24,484 bases of DNA from GCA-002784865 sp035646815 (lineage in GTDB: Bacteria; Patescibacteriota; Microgenomatia; Levybacterales; UBA12049), in assembly GCA_035646815.1 (NCBI GenBank), contig DASRON010000043.1:1-24484 (forward strand), in the 5' to 3' direction. The notes under the pieces were generated by a model. That model did no database searches, was not told where the DNA came from, and saw only the letters and a list, made by a program, of their open reading frames with translations. A program made the position numbers and the translations under genes. This document shows, in pieces, positions 7,584-15,447 of this stretch. Position 1 is the stretch's first letter. The number at the start of each line of letters is the position of its first letter.

Positions 7584-9198
7584 TTTTTATGTCATATATA
7601 GAAATGCCACTTTTTTCGTTTTTATATAATCTATGATAGTTATTATTCAAAAAAGCTTTATTTACAGGAAAATCACTTTTATCCTGACTAATTATATAGC
7701 TTATTTTATTATCTTTTAAAGTCTCACAATTCTTTTTCAAATCATTTGAGATGAAAAACTGTCGCAAAATTAAGTCTCTTCCGTTAGTGTCATAACCTAG
7801 AGACCAGGAAAAGTATGGCCAACCTAAAAAGATTTTTCTTCCTGCAAGAGAAGCAGGATTATAGATATAAGTAGAATTTATAAAAATAGCATCTCTTGGA
7901 GTATTTTTTATAATCCATTCTATATCAGGATTTCTAGGATAATCAGGGATTGAATACATGGTGTCATTTTTAATAGCAAATAAATCAATTACACCGGAAA
8001 AAGTTAAGAAAAAAATTAAGATAATTGTTATTATTTTCCCATATAGGTTTTTTCTCCAAATGTTAAATAATGCAAAAGCAATAAAAATATTTGCAATTAT
8101 TATCCATAAATTAAAAAATTTATGATTAGCTGCAATGTCTGGAGAAAATTGAAAGAGATTGCCAATTATAAAAAGTGATAAAAAAGCAATAAAAAGTTTT
8201 TTAGCAGGTTTCTTAGAGAGTAAAAAGCCAATTGGAATAAGTATTGATCCCAAGCCTAGGTTTAAAACCCAGTATCTAAACCAGTTAAAAGCAGTGAAAT
8301 TATTTGATTCAAGATAGCCAGGATTTAATTTAATAGCATTACCGGCTCCAGCTCCCCATAGAAAAAATATTTGAGGTAAAGCTATTACAAAAGCTATGCT
8401 AAGAATTAGAAAAATTACTTTTCTTTGTTTAGAAAAAAGAATGAAAAAAGAAGCTAAAACAGCAAAAGACATAATAAAGACTGCTCCGTGTAAAAAAGAA
8501 AATAATCCAATAGTAAGGCCGGAAATAAGAATAAGTTTATTTGATAGAATTTTATTAGTTTGTTCAGATTTTAATAAAAAATAAATAATAAAGATAAATA
8601 AGGCAAGTGGAAGTGCAAAGTGACGTTGATTTGTAAAAATATTTAAATTCCAAAACCCGCCACTAATAAAAGTCTTATCATAAGGTGCAAAAGTAGGAAA
8701 TATTTGGTTATTTAATATTTCATAGATTGAATTAGGAAATGATAAAGGATTTTTCTTAAAAAAATATAAAAAAGAAAAAGATCCATTAAATAGAAAAAAT
8801 AATACAGATAAAATAGAAACAAAAATACTTTTAAAAAGAAATTTAGATAACTTATAAATTGCTAAAAGAAGAAGAAAAAAAGAAGCAGAGCTTAATAAAT
8901 TAAGAGAAAAATCTATTCTAAGACCAAGTTTTTCAAAAAAACCCACAAATGCGTAAAAGAGAAAATGATATCTAATAGGAGAACCTGGAAATATTGGATA
9001 CTCCGGTGGAAAGTTATTCCCAAAGGAAAAAGATCTGATTAAGGGAACATGGCTTGCAAAATCACTCCAAGCTTTTGATGCAACAATAATGGATCCATTA
9101 TTGTATGAAAAAGTTGAAAACATTAGCCAGGAGCTAAATAAAATCATTAATAAAATGATAATTTTTTCTAAAAAGTTTTCTTTAATCTTTTTTTTCAT
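7567..9198 (-). CDS. Multi-spanning membrane protein, GT-C-like, companion of the YYY protein
   Basis: 543 aa with about 11 hydrophobic helices followed by a C-terminal soluble part of about 130 residues. After the first helix an extracytoplasmic loop reads KAWSDFASHVPLIRSFSFG (42-60), giving Asp46 in the position where GT-C enzymes carry a catalytic acid, followed by FPPEYPIFPGSPIRYHFLFY, which parallels the FPARD...INYYYFGH block of the next gene. The C-terminal region contains AGRKIFLGWPYFSWSLGYD, again parallel to GRVSTNTGLPTVLGW there. The two genes may therefore be distant paralogues or paired subunits; this is inference from motif order. The ATG at 9198 overlaps the FAD oxidoreductase stop by 4 bases. 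A small alpha-helical receptor-type membrane protein is unlikely given the size and loops. Confidence 0.65.
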   Translation of the reverse strand: MKKKIKENFLEKIIILLMILFSSWLMFSTFSYNNGSIIVASKAWSDFASHVPLIRSFSFGNNFPPEYPIFPGSPIRYHFLFYAFVGFFEKLGLRIDFSLNLLSSASFFLLLLAIYKLSKFLFKSIFVSILSVLFFLFNGSFSFLYFFKKNPLSFPNSIYEILNNQIFPTFAPYDKTFISGGFWNLNIFTNQRHFALPLALFIFIIYFLLKSEQTNKILSNKLILISGLTIGLFSFLHGAVFIMSFAVLASFFILFSKQRKVIFLILSIAFVIALPQIFFLWGAGAGNAIKLNPGYLESNNFTAFNWFRYWVLNLGLGSILIPIGFLLSKKPAKKLFIAFLSLFIIGNLFQFSPDIAANHKFFNLWIIIANIFIAFALFNIWRKNLYGKIITIILIFFLTFSGVIDLFAIKNDTMYSIPDYPRNPDIEWIIKNTPRDAIFINSTYIYNPASLAGRKIFLGWPYFSWSLGYDTNGRDLILRQFFISNDLKKNCETLKDNKISYIISQDKSDFPVNKAFLNNNYHRLYKNEKSGISIYDIKNVCSF

Positions 9199-10472
9199 AA
9201 TAATATGGTTTGGGAAACTTTTTCTCCAAGCTCAGCAGCATAATTTGTTCCTCTGTCCCATGGATAAACCTGTTCCATGTTAGCAAGAAAAATGTTCTTA
9301 GAAGGAGTAGTAAAAGGAGGAATATTTTTTGAATAATTAACTGGCATGACAGGTTGAGCAAAAGGAGCCTTAAAGAACTCAATACCTATTAAATTTTTTT
9401 CATAATTCTTATTCAATCTCTTAAGATAAGGATTAAATAATTTGAGCATTTTCTCTTTTGAGTTAGAGAAATAAGGATGATTTACTGGAACGTAATTTCC
9501 AACATAAACAAGGTATTCATTGTTATAATTTTTTTTGTCAATAAAATTAGTATGTTCTACGACAGCCATTAGGGGTGAAGTATTATCGCAAATATTTAGC
9601 CAATAAGTGTTATCAGGAAGAAAAGGTTTTTTTAGTCTTAATAATAAGTTTGTTGCTCCCAGCATATTTAGTTTTTTTAGTTTTTCTTTATAACCCTTAG
9701 GGAGACTTGGCATTAATTCTATAAAAAGAGAAGAAGAGGTAGTTACAATAAGCTTATCAAAAATTAAGCTTTCCATCTTACCGTTTTTTGTAAAAAAAAC
9801 AGTTGGCTTAGTGTTATTTATTATTTTACTTACATTGCAATTAAATATAAATTTACCTCTCATTTTTTCTATTTGTTTTTCAAGAGTTTTAGCAAAGTGT
9901 AAAAAACCTTGCTTGGGATAGGCAAGCTTTGTTGTTCTTTTTCTAACTCTTGCCCAGAACCAAGCAAGAGAAACATTATCGGCATATTTATCAAACTTTC
10001 CTTCAAAAAGAGGCTTCCAGATTAAGTTAAATGCTTTTGCTCCCATAAATAAAGATAAAGTCTTAGAAGCTTTTACTTTGTCAAAAGGTTTCCAAAAAGG
10101 GTTATATCTAAATAATGCTAAAACAAGTCCCATTCTAATTCTGTCAAAAATAGAGAGTAGGGGAAAAGTTATAAGAGTAATAGGTGAATCAAGTTGAACA
10201 ATCTTATTTTTTATAAATGTAGAGGTTTTAGGTCTTTTTATAAGAATTGGATAATTTATCTCTTTTGCAAGATCAAAAATGTATTTATCATTTGTAAACC
10301 AATGGTGATAATGCTCCTCTAAAGTCCAATTCCAGTTATTTTTTTTAAAACCAATTGCAAGTCCACCTGGATGTTTCTCTTTTTCTAATACTGTGATTTC
10401 ATGTCCACTCTTTGATAGTTTATAAGCAGCAGAAAGTCCTGTAAAACCGGCTCCGATGATTCCTATTTTCAT
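9195..10472 (-). CDS. FAD-dependent amine-oxidase-type oxidoreductase
   Basis: 425 aa. The N-terminal Rossmann fold is clear: IGIIGAGFTGLSAAYKLSKSG with GxGxxG at 7-12, the ribose-binding acid Glu30 in VLEKE, and HPGGLA. The C-terminal FAD-binding segment reads NIFLANMEQVYPWDRGTNYAAELGEKV (about 390-416), where the family places a conserved Gly/Ala pair next to the flavin. In between is an aromatic/His-rich stretch, EEHYHHWF (about 52-59). The family includes protoporphyrinogen oxidases, phytoene desaturases and UDP-galactopyranose mutase-like enzymes; the sequence does not choose among them. Its place between surface-protein and membrane glycosyltransferase-like genes, with 4-base overlaps on both sides (10469-10472 and 9195-9198), suggests a role in modifying a sugar or lipid carrier rather than haem or carotenoid synthesis. 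Confidence 0.8.
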   Translation of the reverse strand: MKIGIIGAGFTGLSAAYKLSKSGHEITVLEKEKHPGGLAIGFKKNNWNWTLEEHYHHWFTNDKYIFDLAKEINYPILIKRPKTSTFIKNKIVQLDSPITLITFPLLSIFDRIRMGLVLALFRYNPFWKPFDKVKASKTLSLFMGAKAFNLIWKPLFEGKFDKYADNVSLAWFWARVRKRTTKLAYPKQGFLHFAKTLEKQIEKMRGKFIFNCNVSKIINNTKPTVFFTKNGKMESLIFDKLIVTTSSSLFIELMPSLPKGYKEKLKKLNMLGATNLLLRLKKPFLPDNTYWLNICDNTSPLMAVVEHTNFIDKKNYNNEYLVYVGNYVPVNHPYFSNSKEKMLKLFNPYLKRLNKNYEKNLIGIEFFKAPFAQPVMPVNYSKNIPPFTTPSKNIFLANMEQVYPWDRGTNYAAELGEKVSQTILL

Positions 10473-11893
10473 AGCGAAGAAATACTACCACGAGTAAGTA
10501 AAAATAGGAAGCCTCCAAGAAGGGTAAGTCCTATTCCTAAAATACTAATAGTAACAGCTGAAGGATTTCCAGGACTCGATATGGTCGGAGTAGGAGTTGC
10601 AACATTGATAGAAATAGTAGGTGTTGGTTCGCTAGTAGGTGAAGCAGTAGAAATAGGTGTGATAAGTGGCTCTTCTGTTGGAGAAGGAGCACTGATATGT
10701 GTAGGTAAAGGAATAGGAGTCTCTGAAACTGTAATAGTAGGCGTTATTGGAATGGTTGGAGTAGGAGATATTCCAGACGCTTCAGCAATTTGTGTTCCTG
10801 AGGCATAAACAACAAACGATCTGGTTATTGTTTTTAATATTCCTGAAGCATTTTTTGTAATTATTGTTACAGTATGATTTCCTGGTTCTAGGGGAGTAGT
10901 AGGTCTATACTTCCAGTTACCATAGGCGTCAGCAGTTGTTTTATCTTCAATTATTTCAGATTCAATAATGATTTTTACTTCTTCATTAGGCAATGCAATT
11001 CCTTTAAAAAGTGGTTGCTGATCTGATAATTCTTCGTCTTGATCAGGAGTAGTAATTTGTGGTTCAGTACTCTGAGAAGCTTTTTTTGTATTTGAAAAAA
11101 TAGGAAATCCTTCAAACTTTGCTGAATCTGTGGCAACAGGTTCTATGCTTTCGCTAAAATCATAATTTTTTCCTAAAGTTATACTTGGAACAGGATTTAT
11201 TTGACTTAAACTTAAGATTACGCTAGAAGTTTGATCATTTTCTCCTACAGCAAGCATTTTTATGATATCTTCAGAGAATTGAAAATATGAATTAAGATCA
11301 CTTGCTCTTAGTGAATTAAGAGGTAGGATATAGCTTCCATCGGATTTAATAAGGGTTGAAATAGTTTGTGCAACATCAATAGTTACATAGATAATTGCTT
11401 CTTTTGCTAATGATCCATCAGGAAGTAGTATTTTTCCAGAAATTGGCTCCTGTTGACTGGGAGATTCTGTTATTAGAGGAGCTGTTAGCACTTGATAAGG
11501 CTGATTATTATCGGAAAATGTATCTTGTCCACTAGTAATTGTAAAAAAATAATTAGTTTCTGGCTTTAAGTTTCTGACAGTAATGTTATGTAATTTAACA
11601 GAGGTAAGCTCACCTGACTTTTGATCTCTATCGTCCCTCATGACTTGTCCGAGATTTGCATCTTCTCCAAGATTAACAGATCCAATTACCTTGTCGTCTG
11701 TTGTATAGGAAACCGTGAAAGAAGAATCAGTGGAATTGGTAATTTTTACATTTTTTGGAACATTAGTTGGAGATGCTTTTGTAATAAAGATTATTCCTTG
11801 TTTTACTAAAGATGAAGTGAGAGCAACCCCAATTGTTATAAGTAAAATACCTAAGAGGGTAGGGATTCTTTTATCCCAAATACTCTTTCTCAT
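10469..11893 (-). CDS. Membrane-anchored surface protein with FN3 and Ig-like domains
   Basis: 474 aa. Residues 11-33 form a membrane helix or uncleaved signal. Residues about 45-138 look like a fibronectin type III domain (NVKITNSTDSSFTVSYTT ... LKPETNYFFTITSG). About 145-240 resembles a carboxypeptidase-regulatory-like beta domain (GKILLPDGSLAKEAIIYVT ... DGSYILPL). About 285-365 resembles a bacterial Ig-like domain (FKGIALPNEEVKIIIES ... AYGNWKYRPTTPLEPGNHTV). A Pro/Thr/Ser-rich linker (about 370-445) leads to a second hydrophobic helix (ILGIGLTLLGGFLFLL) and a short tail with one Arg. It is predicted to stand outside the membrane, tethered at both ends or at the C-terminus; the linker is a plausible O-glycosylation target. 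It sits downstream of PilN/PilO-like genes with 4-base overlaps at both ends. Confidence 0.75.
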   Translation of the reverse strand: MRKSIWDKRIPTLLGILLITIGVALTSSLVKQGIIFITKASPTNVPKNVKITNSTDSSFTVSYTTDDKVIGSVNLGEDANLGQVMRDDRDQKSGELTSVKLHNITVRNLKPETNYFFTITSGQDTFSDNNQPYQVLTAPLITESPSQQEPISGKILLPDGSLAKEAIIYVTIDVAQTISTLIKSDGSYILPLNSLRASDLNSYFQFSEDIIKMLAVGENDQTSSVILSLSQINPVPSITLGKNYDFSESIEPVATDSAKFEGFPIFSNTKKASQSTEPQITTPDQDEELSDQQPLFKGIALPNEEVKIIIESEIIEDKTTADAYGNWKYRPTTPLEPGNHTVTIITKNASGILKTITRSFVVYASGTQIAEASGISPTPTIPITPTITVSETPIPLPTHISAPSPTEEPLITPISTASPTSEPTPTISINVATPTPTISSPGNPSAVTISILGIGLTLLGGFLFLLTRGSISSL

Positions 11894-12192
11894 AAAGATC
11901 CTCCTTGAGAAGCAGGGATAATAGTAAGAACTGGCTCTGGAATTGCTTCAGAAGAAGCAGGTTTTTCAGATTCTGTAGGATTATTTATTTCAAAAAGAGG
12001 AGCAACTTGCTCTCTATTTTTAATATCATTGATTGTTTTTGAATCAAAATCTGCATTAATTGGTTTTATTTGAATACTTTGAGTAGGCGTAATTGTTGAA
12101 GCAACAGAATTATGATAAATAGTTAAGATTATCCAAAAAACAATTAAAACAAATGATGGAATTAGCAACATGTAAATATCCTTATGTTTCAT
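11890..12192 (-). CDS. Small single-pass membrane protein in the pilN/pilO-like operon
   Basis: 100 aa: a short basic start, one membrane helix (about 7-28, LLIPSFVLIVFWIILTI) and an extracytoplasmic, Pro/Glu/Ser-rich tail without cysteines. No domain is recognised. Its place directly after the PilO-like gene, with ATGA overlaps on both sides (12189-12192 and 11890-11893), is where pilP lies in type IV pilus operons. It is not a recognisable PilP: there is no lipobox and no beta domain. A role as an accessory subunit of the same inner-membrane complex is inference from position. Confidence 0.6.
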   Translation of the reverse strand: MKHKDIYMLLIPSFVLIVFWIILTIYHNSVASTITPTQSIQIKPINADFDSKTINDIKNREQVAPLFEINNPTESEKPASSEAIPEPVLTIIPASQGGSL

Positions 12193-12806
12193 TTTTTAAA
12201 AAAAGCAGCTCCTTTCAAATGCATTTGTAAATCTGTTGTTTCTCCGCTTTTTTTTCCAATTGAAAGAATTTCTACATTTATTATTCTCTGCATATCTATA
12301 GCAGATGTTATAAAATTTGAAATATTTTCATAGCTTCCATCAGCAGATACTCCAAACATAAAACTAGAATACTGTTTTTTATCATTTTCTTTTTTTTCTA
12401 CTTCAGCCTCAAATATTTGAAGAGAAGTAATTTTAAGATTGAATTTGCTTGCTAATCCTTGAATTTCTGCTGTTAGCAATGGCGCTTCAGGAGATTTAGG
12501 AACAGAAAGGTATATCAAAGGAAGATCGTTTTGAATACTTGAATACTTTTGCTGGAGTATAGAAAGGTTATTAATTTTTGTTTGTAATTGCTTATCAACA
12601 AATTTATTATCTTCGAGTTCCTTCTGAAGCCTTGCAATCGTTGAAAGAGTAGGACTAATTGCAAAAAGACCAAAAAATGAAAGAGCAACAAGTGTCAAGA
12701 TAAGCGTCGTAATTTTTTTGGTTTTTTCTGCTTTAAAATCAGGAAGTAACTCAAAATATTTATTTTTCTTAATATCTCTAAAAACATTTTTATTAATTGC
12801 TATCAT
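12189..12806 (-). CDS. PilO-like inner-membrane platform protein
   Basis: 205 aa with a cytoplasmic N-terminus of about 32 residues, one membrane helix (about 33-55), a coiled-coil-like stretch (about 58-100, with ELEDNKFVDKQLQTKINNL) and a C-terminal domain with beta-alpha-beta character (TSLQIFEAEV ... MFGVSADGSYENISNFITSAI). This layout matches PilO/GspM-type proteins, which pair with PilN through coiled coils and ferredoxin-like domains to link the cytoplasmic motor side to the envelope in type IV pili and type II secretion. The family is weakly conserved, so the call rests on architecture and on the adjacent PilN-like gene, whose stop overlaps this start by 14 bases. Confidence 0.75.
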   Translation of the reverse strand: MIAINKNVFRDIKKNKYFELLPDFKAEKTKKITTLILTLVALSFFGLFAISPTLSTIARLQKELEDNKFVDKQLQTKINNLSILQQKYSSIQNDLPLIYLSVPKSPEAPLLTAEIQGLASKFNLKITSLQIFEAEVEKKENDKKQYSSFMFGVSADGSYENISNFITSAIDMQRIINVEILSIGKKSGETTDLQMHLKGAAFFKK

Positions 12807-13353
12807 TATTGCCTTTCTTTTCCTTTATAAGTGCTGATATGGTTACTTTTATTAATCCAATAGCGGGACGATTTTCAATTTTATCTATACTGATGCTTGC
12901 TATTTTAGGATATTTTTTTAATTCTTCAACAAAGTTACTCAAAGAGCTTACCGATTCAACATCAGCTGCTATTTTTAAACGATCGTTATTTAAGGTAAAT
13001 TCTGAAAAACTTAAACCTTGGGGAGTAAAAAGTAAGACATCATTGAATAATTTTACTCTATCCTGAGAAATTTCTGAAAAAGTTGTGGCAGCTGTAAGCC
13101 TTTCTTGTAAGTTGCGATAAGTATCTTCTTCTTTTTTTAAATAATTTACAATTGTTTGCTCTTGTTTAATTTTTGAATGAAGATCAATAAGTTGACGATC
13201 AAGAGAAAATCTATATAAAAAAGCACTTAAAGCGATTAATTCTGTTACGATAACCACAAGCCTCCCTATCGTTAAGGCCCAATTTATAAAATTTGCAAAA
13301 AAATCAGCGTGCCTGGGCTTAACCAGGTTAACGGAAGGAATTTTTTTTGGCAT
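12793..13353 (-). CDS. PilN-like inner-membrane platform protein
   Basis: 186 aa. The cytoplasmic N-terminus has IPSVNLVKP (about 5-13), resembling the INLLP motif with which PilN docks into PilM. A membrane helix follows (about 26-47), then a coiled coil (about 52-90, with LHSKIKQEQTIVNYLKKEEDTYRNL) and a ferredoxin-like domain (LSFSEFTLNNDRLKIAADV ... SSLSNFVEELKK ... KVTISALI). It is the first gene of a seven-gene overlapping cluster and has its own promoter just upstream. No pilM gene precedes it: the upstream neighbour is ribosomal protein S20. Known PilN proteins form heterodimers with PilO; here the pair is intact. Confidence 0.78.
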   Translation of the reverse strand: MPKKIPSVNLVKPRHADFFANFINWALTIGRLVVIVTELIALSAFLYRFSLDRQLIDLHSKIKQEQTIVNYLKKEEDTYRNLQERLTAATTFSEISQDRVKLFNDVLLFTPQGLSFSEFTLNNDRLKIAADVESVSSLSNFVEELKKYPKIASISIDKIENRPAIGLIKVTISALIKEKKGNNDSN

Positions 13354-13363
13354 ATCAAGTTTA

Positions 13364-13392
13364 AGTTTAGGGATTTTTTAAGCTTTTGTCAA
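13364..13392 (-). promoter_or_regulatory. Sigma-70-type promoter of the pilN-like operon
   Basis: On the minus strand a perfect TTGACA (13392-13387) is followed after exactly 17 bases by TAAACT (13369-13364, 4 of 6). The predicted start near 13357 leaves a leader of only about 4 bases before the ATG at 13353. It lies between the rpsT stop and pilN, so the operon need not depend on read-through from rpsT. Confidence 0.65.
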
Positions 13393-13404
13393 AAGAGAAG
13401 AAAG

Positions 13405-13716
13405 CTATTTTGAAGTTTTTTTTGCAGTCTTTTTGATTTTTTTTACTGTTTTCTTTTTTACTGTGCTTAAAACTTTCGGAGCAACTGTTTTATTAGTCGA
13501 TAATTTTGATTTTAATCTTGCTGCTTTATTTTTATGAATAATATTTTTTTTTGCTGCTTTATCAATAGTTTTAACAGCTTTTTTAAGATTTTCTTCAGTT
13601 GGCTTTTTAACAGCTTTAGAAATAACATCTTTTAGAAAAGTTTTTAGAACCTTGTTTTTTTTAGTTATTCTTTTGTCTTTTCTCAATTTTTTCTTAGCAG
13701 ATTTTATTACTGGCAT
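13405..13716 (-). CDS. rpsT: 30S ribosomal protein S20 with lysine-rich tail
   Basis: Binds 16S rRNA early in 30S assembly. The core matches S20: IKSAKKKLRKDKR at the start and the signature IDKAAKKNIIHKNKAARLKSKL (51-72). Residues 73-103 form an extra Lys/Thr-rich tail (VKKKTVKKIKKTAKKTSK), making the protein 103 aa against the usual 85-90; such tails resemble histone H1-like sequence and probably add RNA contacts. It is transcribed alone or with read-through into pilN, and divergently from murJ. The ATG follows an extended -10 box by 6 bases, so the mRNA should be leaderless. Confidence 0.93.
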   Translation of the reverse strand: MPVIKSAKKKLRKDKRITKKNKVLKTFLKDVISKAVKKPTEENLKKAVKTIDKAAKKNIIHKNKAARLKSKLSTNKTVAPKVLSTVKKKTVKKIKKTAKKTSK

Positions 13717-13722
13717 TGCGTC

Positions 13723-13731
13723 ATTTTAGCA
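13723..13731 (-). promoter_or_regulatory. Extended -10 promoter of rpsT
   Basis: Minus strand reads TGC-TAAAAT, an extended -10 (TGn plus 5 of 6 of TATAAT). The expected start falls at the rpsT ATG (13716). A weak TTGTTT lies 17 bases upstream (13751-13746). Its TG comes from the palindrome TAGCATGCTA (13727-13736) shared with the murJ promoter. Confidence 0.55.
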
Positions 13732-13740
13732 TGCTATACT
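13732..13740 (+). promoter_or_regulatory. Extended -10 promoter of murJ
   Basis: Plus strand reads TGC-TATACT (5 of 6 plus the TGn extension). The expected start near 13747 leaves about 6 bases before the murJ ATG (13753). No -35 at proper spacing is seen, which fits an extended -10 promoter. Confidence 0.55.
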
Positions 13741-13752
13741 GTAAAAAACAAT

Positions 13753-15408
13753 ATGCCCAAAAAGATCTTAGAGAAGAGCCTCAAGGTAATACTTCAAAGG
13801 CAGACTAACATAATTTCTGCAGCATTCGTAATAATGTTTACGATTGTATTTTCGCAGATTCTTGGTTTAATAAGACAAAGACTTCTAGTCTCTATTTTTG
13901 GTGCTTCAAATATTTTAGGAGTTTACCTTGCTTCTTCACGCTTGCCTGATTTTCTATTTCAACTGGTTATTGCTGGTGCTCTTTCATCAGCATTTATTCC
14001 AATTTTTTCGGATTTTTTAGGAAAAGACAAAAAAGAAGCTTATAAAATGGCCTCAACATTGCTTATCTTAGGCTTAATATTGTTTTCTATTCTTTCATTT
14101 ATTTTATTTATTTTTGCAGAGCCATTTTCAAGACTTATGGCGCCTGGTTTTTCTTTTGAGCAAACTAAATTAATGGCCTCTCTTACCCGAATAATCATTG
14201 CAGGAGAATTGTTATTTATTGTGGGAACTTTTTTTTCTGCAGTTCTTCAATCCTATAGCCACTTTTTTATTCCTGGAATTGCAGCAGCTCTTTATAATTT
14301 AGGAATTATTGTAAGTATTATTGTTCTTTCTCCAACACTTGGAATATATTCTGCAGCTTATGGTGTGATTTTTGGGGCCTTTATTTTTGTAATTGCACAG
14401 CTTCCATTGATTAAAAAAGTTGACTTTTCATTTATTCCAACTCTTTCTATAAAGACAAAAGGAGTAATGGAAGTTTTGAAACTCATGTGGCCAAGGACTA
14501 TTTCTATTGCAATTTTTCAACTTGGGACAATAATAACAGTTACTTTAGTCTCATTTTTGCCCAATCCAGGTAGAAACTATGTAATTTTTGATTATGCACA
14601 AACTTTGGCTTTTGCACCAGTCGCTCTTTTTGGCCAGGCAATTGCTCAGGCAGCTTTTCCAGTTCTTTCAAGAGAAAAAAATAAATTAGATCAGTTTAGG
14701 ATAACTTTTATAACAAGTTTAAATCAGTTAATGTATTTGGTTTTACCCTTTTCAGCATTACTTTTGGTATTAAGAATTCCTATTGTAAGACTTCTTTTTG
14801 GAGCAGGTCAATTTGATTGGGCGGCAACTGTTCTAACTGGACAAACACTTGCTTTTTTTAGTATTTCAATTTTCGCACAAGCACTTTTTTCTTTAATTTC
14901 AAGAGGTTTTTATGCACTTCATGATACAAAAACTCCTTTAATTGTAGGAACATTAACAACAATAATGACACTTTCATTGGGCGCCTTATTTATATTTTAT
15001 TACCATTTTGGGATAGTAAGTATTGCTATTGCTTATTCAATCTCGAGTATTATAAACACAATAATTCTTCTTGGCTTTTTAGATAGAAAAACTGGAGGAT
15101 TTGATAAAAAACCATTATTAATATCTATCTTTAAGATTTTTTTAGCTACTTTTTTTACAGGTTTTGCTTTATATATTCCAATAAAACTTTTAGATCAATT
15201 AGTTTTTGATACAACAAAAACGGTTAACCTTCTTCTTTTAACAGGAATATCTAGTTTTCTTGGCCTTTCTCTTTATTTATTCTTAACCTGGCTTTTTGAT
15301 GTAAAAGAAGCAAGAACTTTTGTAATGATGTTTAAGAAAATAGGCGATTGGAAGCAAATACTTACTAGGTCAGAAGAGACAATAGATGGGACAAGGATAA
15401 GTCCGTAA
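13753..15408 (+). CDS. murJ: Lipid II flippase MurJ (MviN family)
   Basis: Moves lipid-linked peptidoglycan precursor across the cytoplasmic membrane. 551 aa with about 14 hydrophobic helices. The N-terminal region carries the MurJ blocks: GLIRQRLLVSIFG (about 38-50), SSRLPDFLFQLVIAGALSSAFIPIF (about 61-85) with the Arg and Asp that line the cavity in known MurJ, and later LPNPGRNYVIFDYAQTLAFAPVALFGQAIAQAAFPVLS and SRGFYALHDTKTPL, all typical. It is divergent from rpsT over 36 bases. lepA follows, with a possible promoter of its own between them. The high hydrophobic content and complete length indicate a functional gene. Confidence 0.94.
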   Translation: MPKKILEKSLKVILQRQTNIISAAFVIMFTIVFSQILGLIRQRLLVSIFGASNILGVYLASSRLPDFLFQLVIAGALSSAFIPIFSDFLGKDKKEAYKMASTLLILGLILFSILSFILFIFAEPFSRLMAPGFSFEQTKLMASLTRIIIAGELLFIVGTFFSAVLQSYSHFFIPGIAAALYNLGIIVSIIVLSPTLGIYSAAYGVIFGAFIFVIAQLPLIKKVDFSFIPTLSIKTKGVMEVLKLMWPRTISIAIFQLGTIITVTLVSFLPNPGRNYVIFDYAQTLAFAPVALFGQAIAQAAFPVLSREKNKLDQFRITFITSLNQLMYLVLPFSALLLVLRIPIVRLLFGAGQFDWAATVLTGQTLAFFSISIFAQALFSLISRGFYALHDTKTPLIVGTLTTIMTLSLGALFIFYYHFGIVSIAIAYSISSIINTIILLGFLDRKTGGFDKKPLLISIFKIFLATFFTGFALYIPIKLLDQLVFDTTKTVNLLLLTGISSFLGLSLYLFLTWLFDVKEARTFVMMFKKIGDWKQILTRSEETIDGTRISP

Positions 15409-15437
15409 TTGCTTTTACTAGCCTCAAAAGGTATACT
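15409..15437 (+). promoter_or_regulatory. Possible promoter of lepA
   Basis: TTGCTT (15409-15414), 17 bases, then TATACT (15432-15437). The expected start near 15444 is a few bases before the lepA ATG at 15448. The -35 is poor (3 of 6), so this is tentative; read-through from murJ may contribute. Confidence 0.4.
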
Positions 15438-15447
15438 TCTAAATCAG

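Noticed and set aside
10581..10808. Plus-strand open frame rich in Val and Gly
   Set aside because: It is the antisense of the Pro/Thr-rich linker of the FN3 protein; the composition is explained by that codon pattern.
13380..13407. Hairpin AGCTTT/AAAGCT after rpsT as a terminator
   Set aside because: The stem is 6 bp with a 14-base loop and is followed by A-rich, not T-rich, sequence; the stretch is better explained by the TTGACA promoter of the pilN operon.
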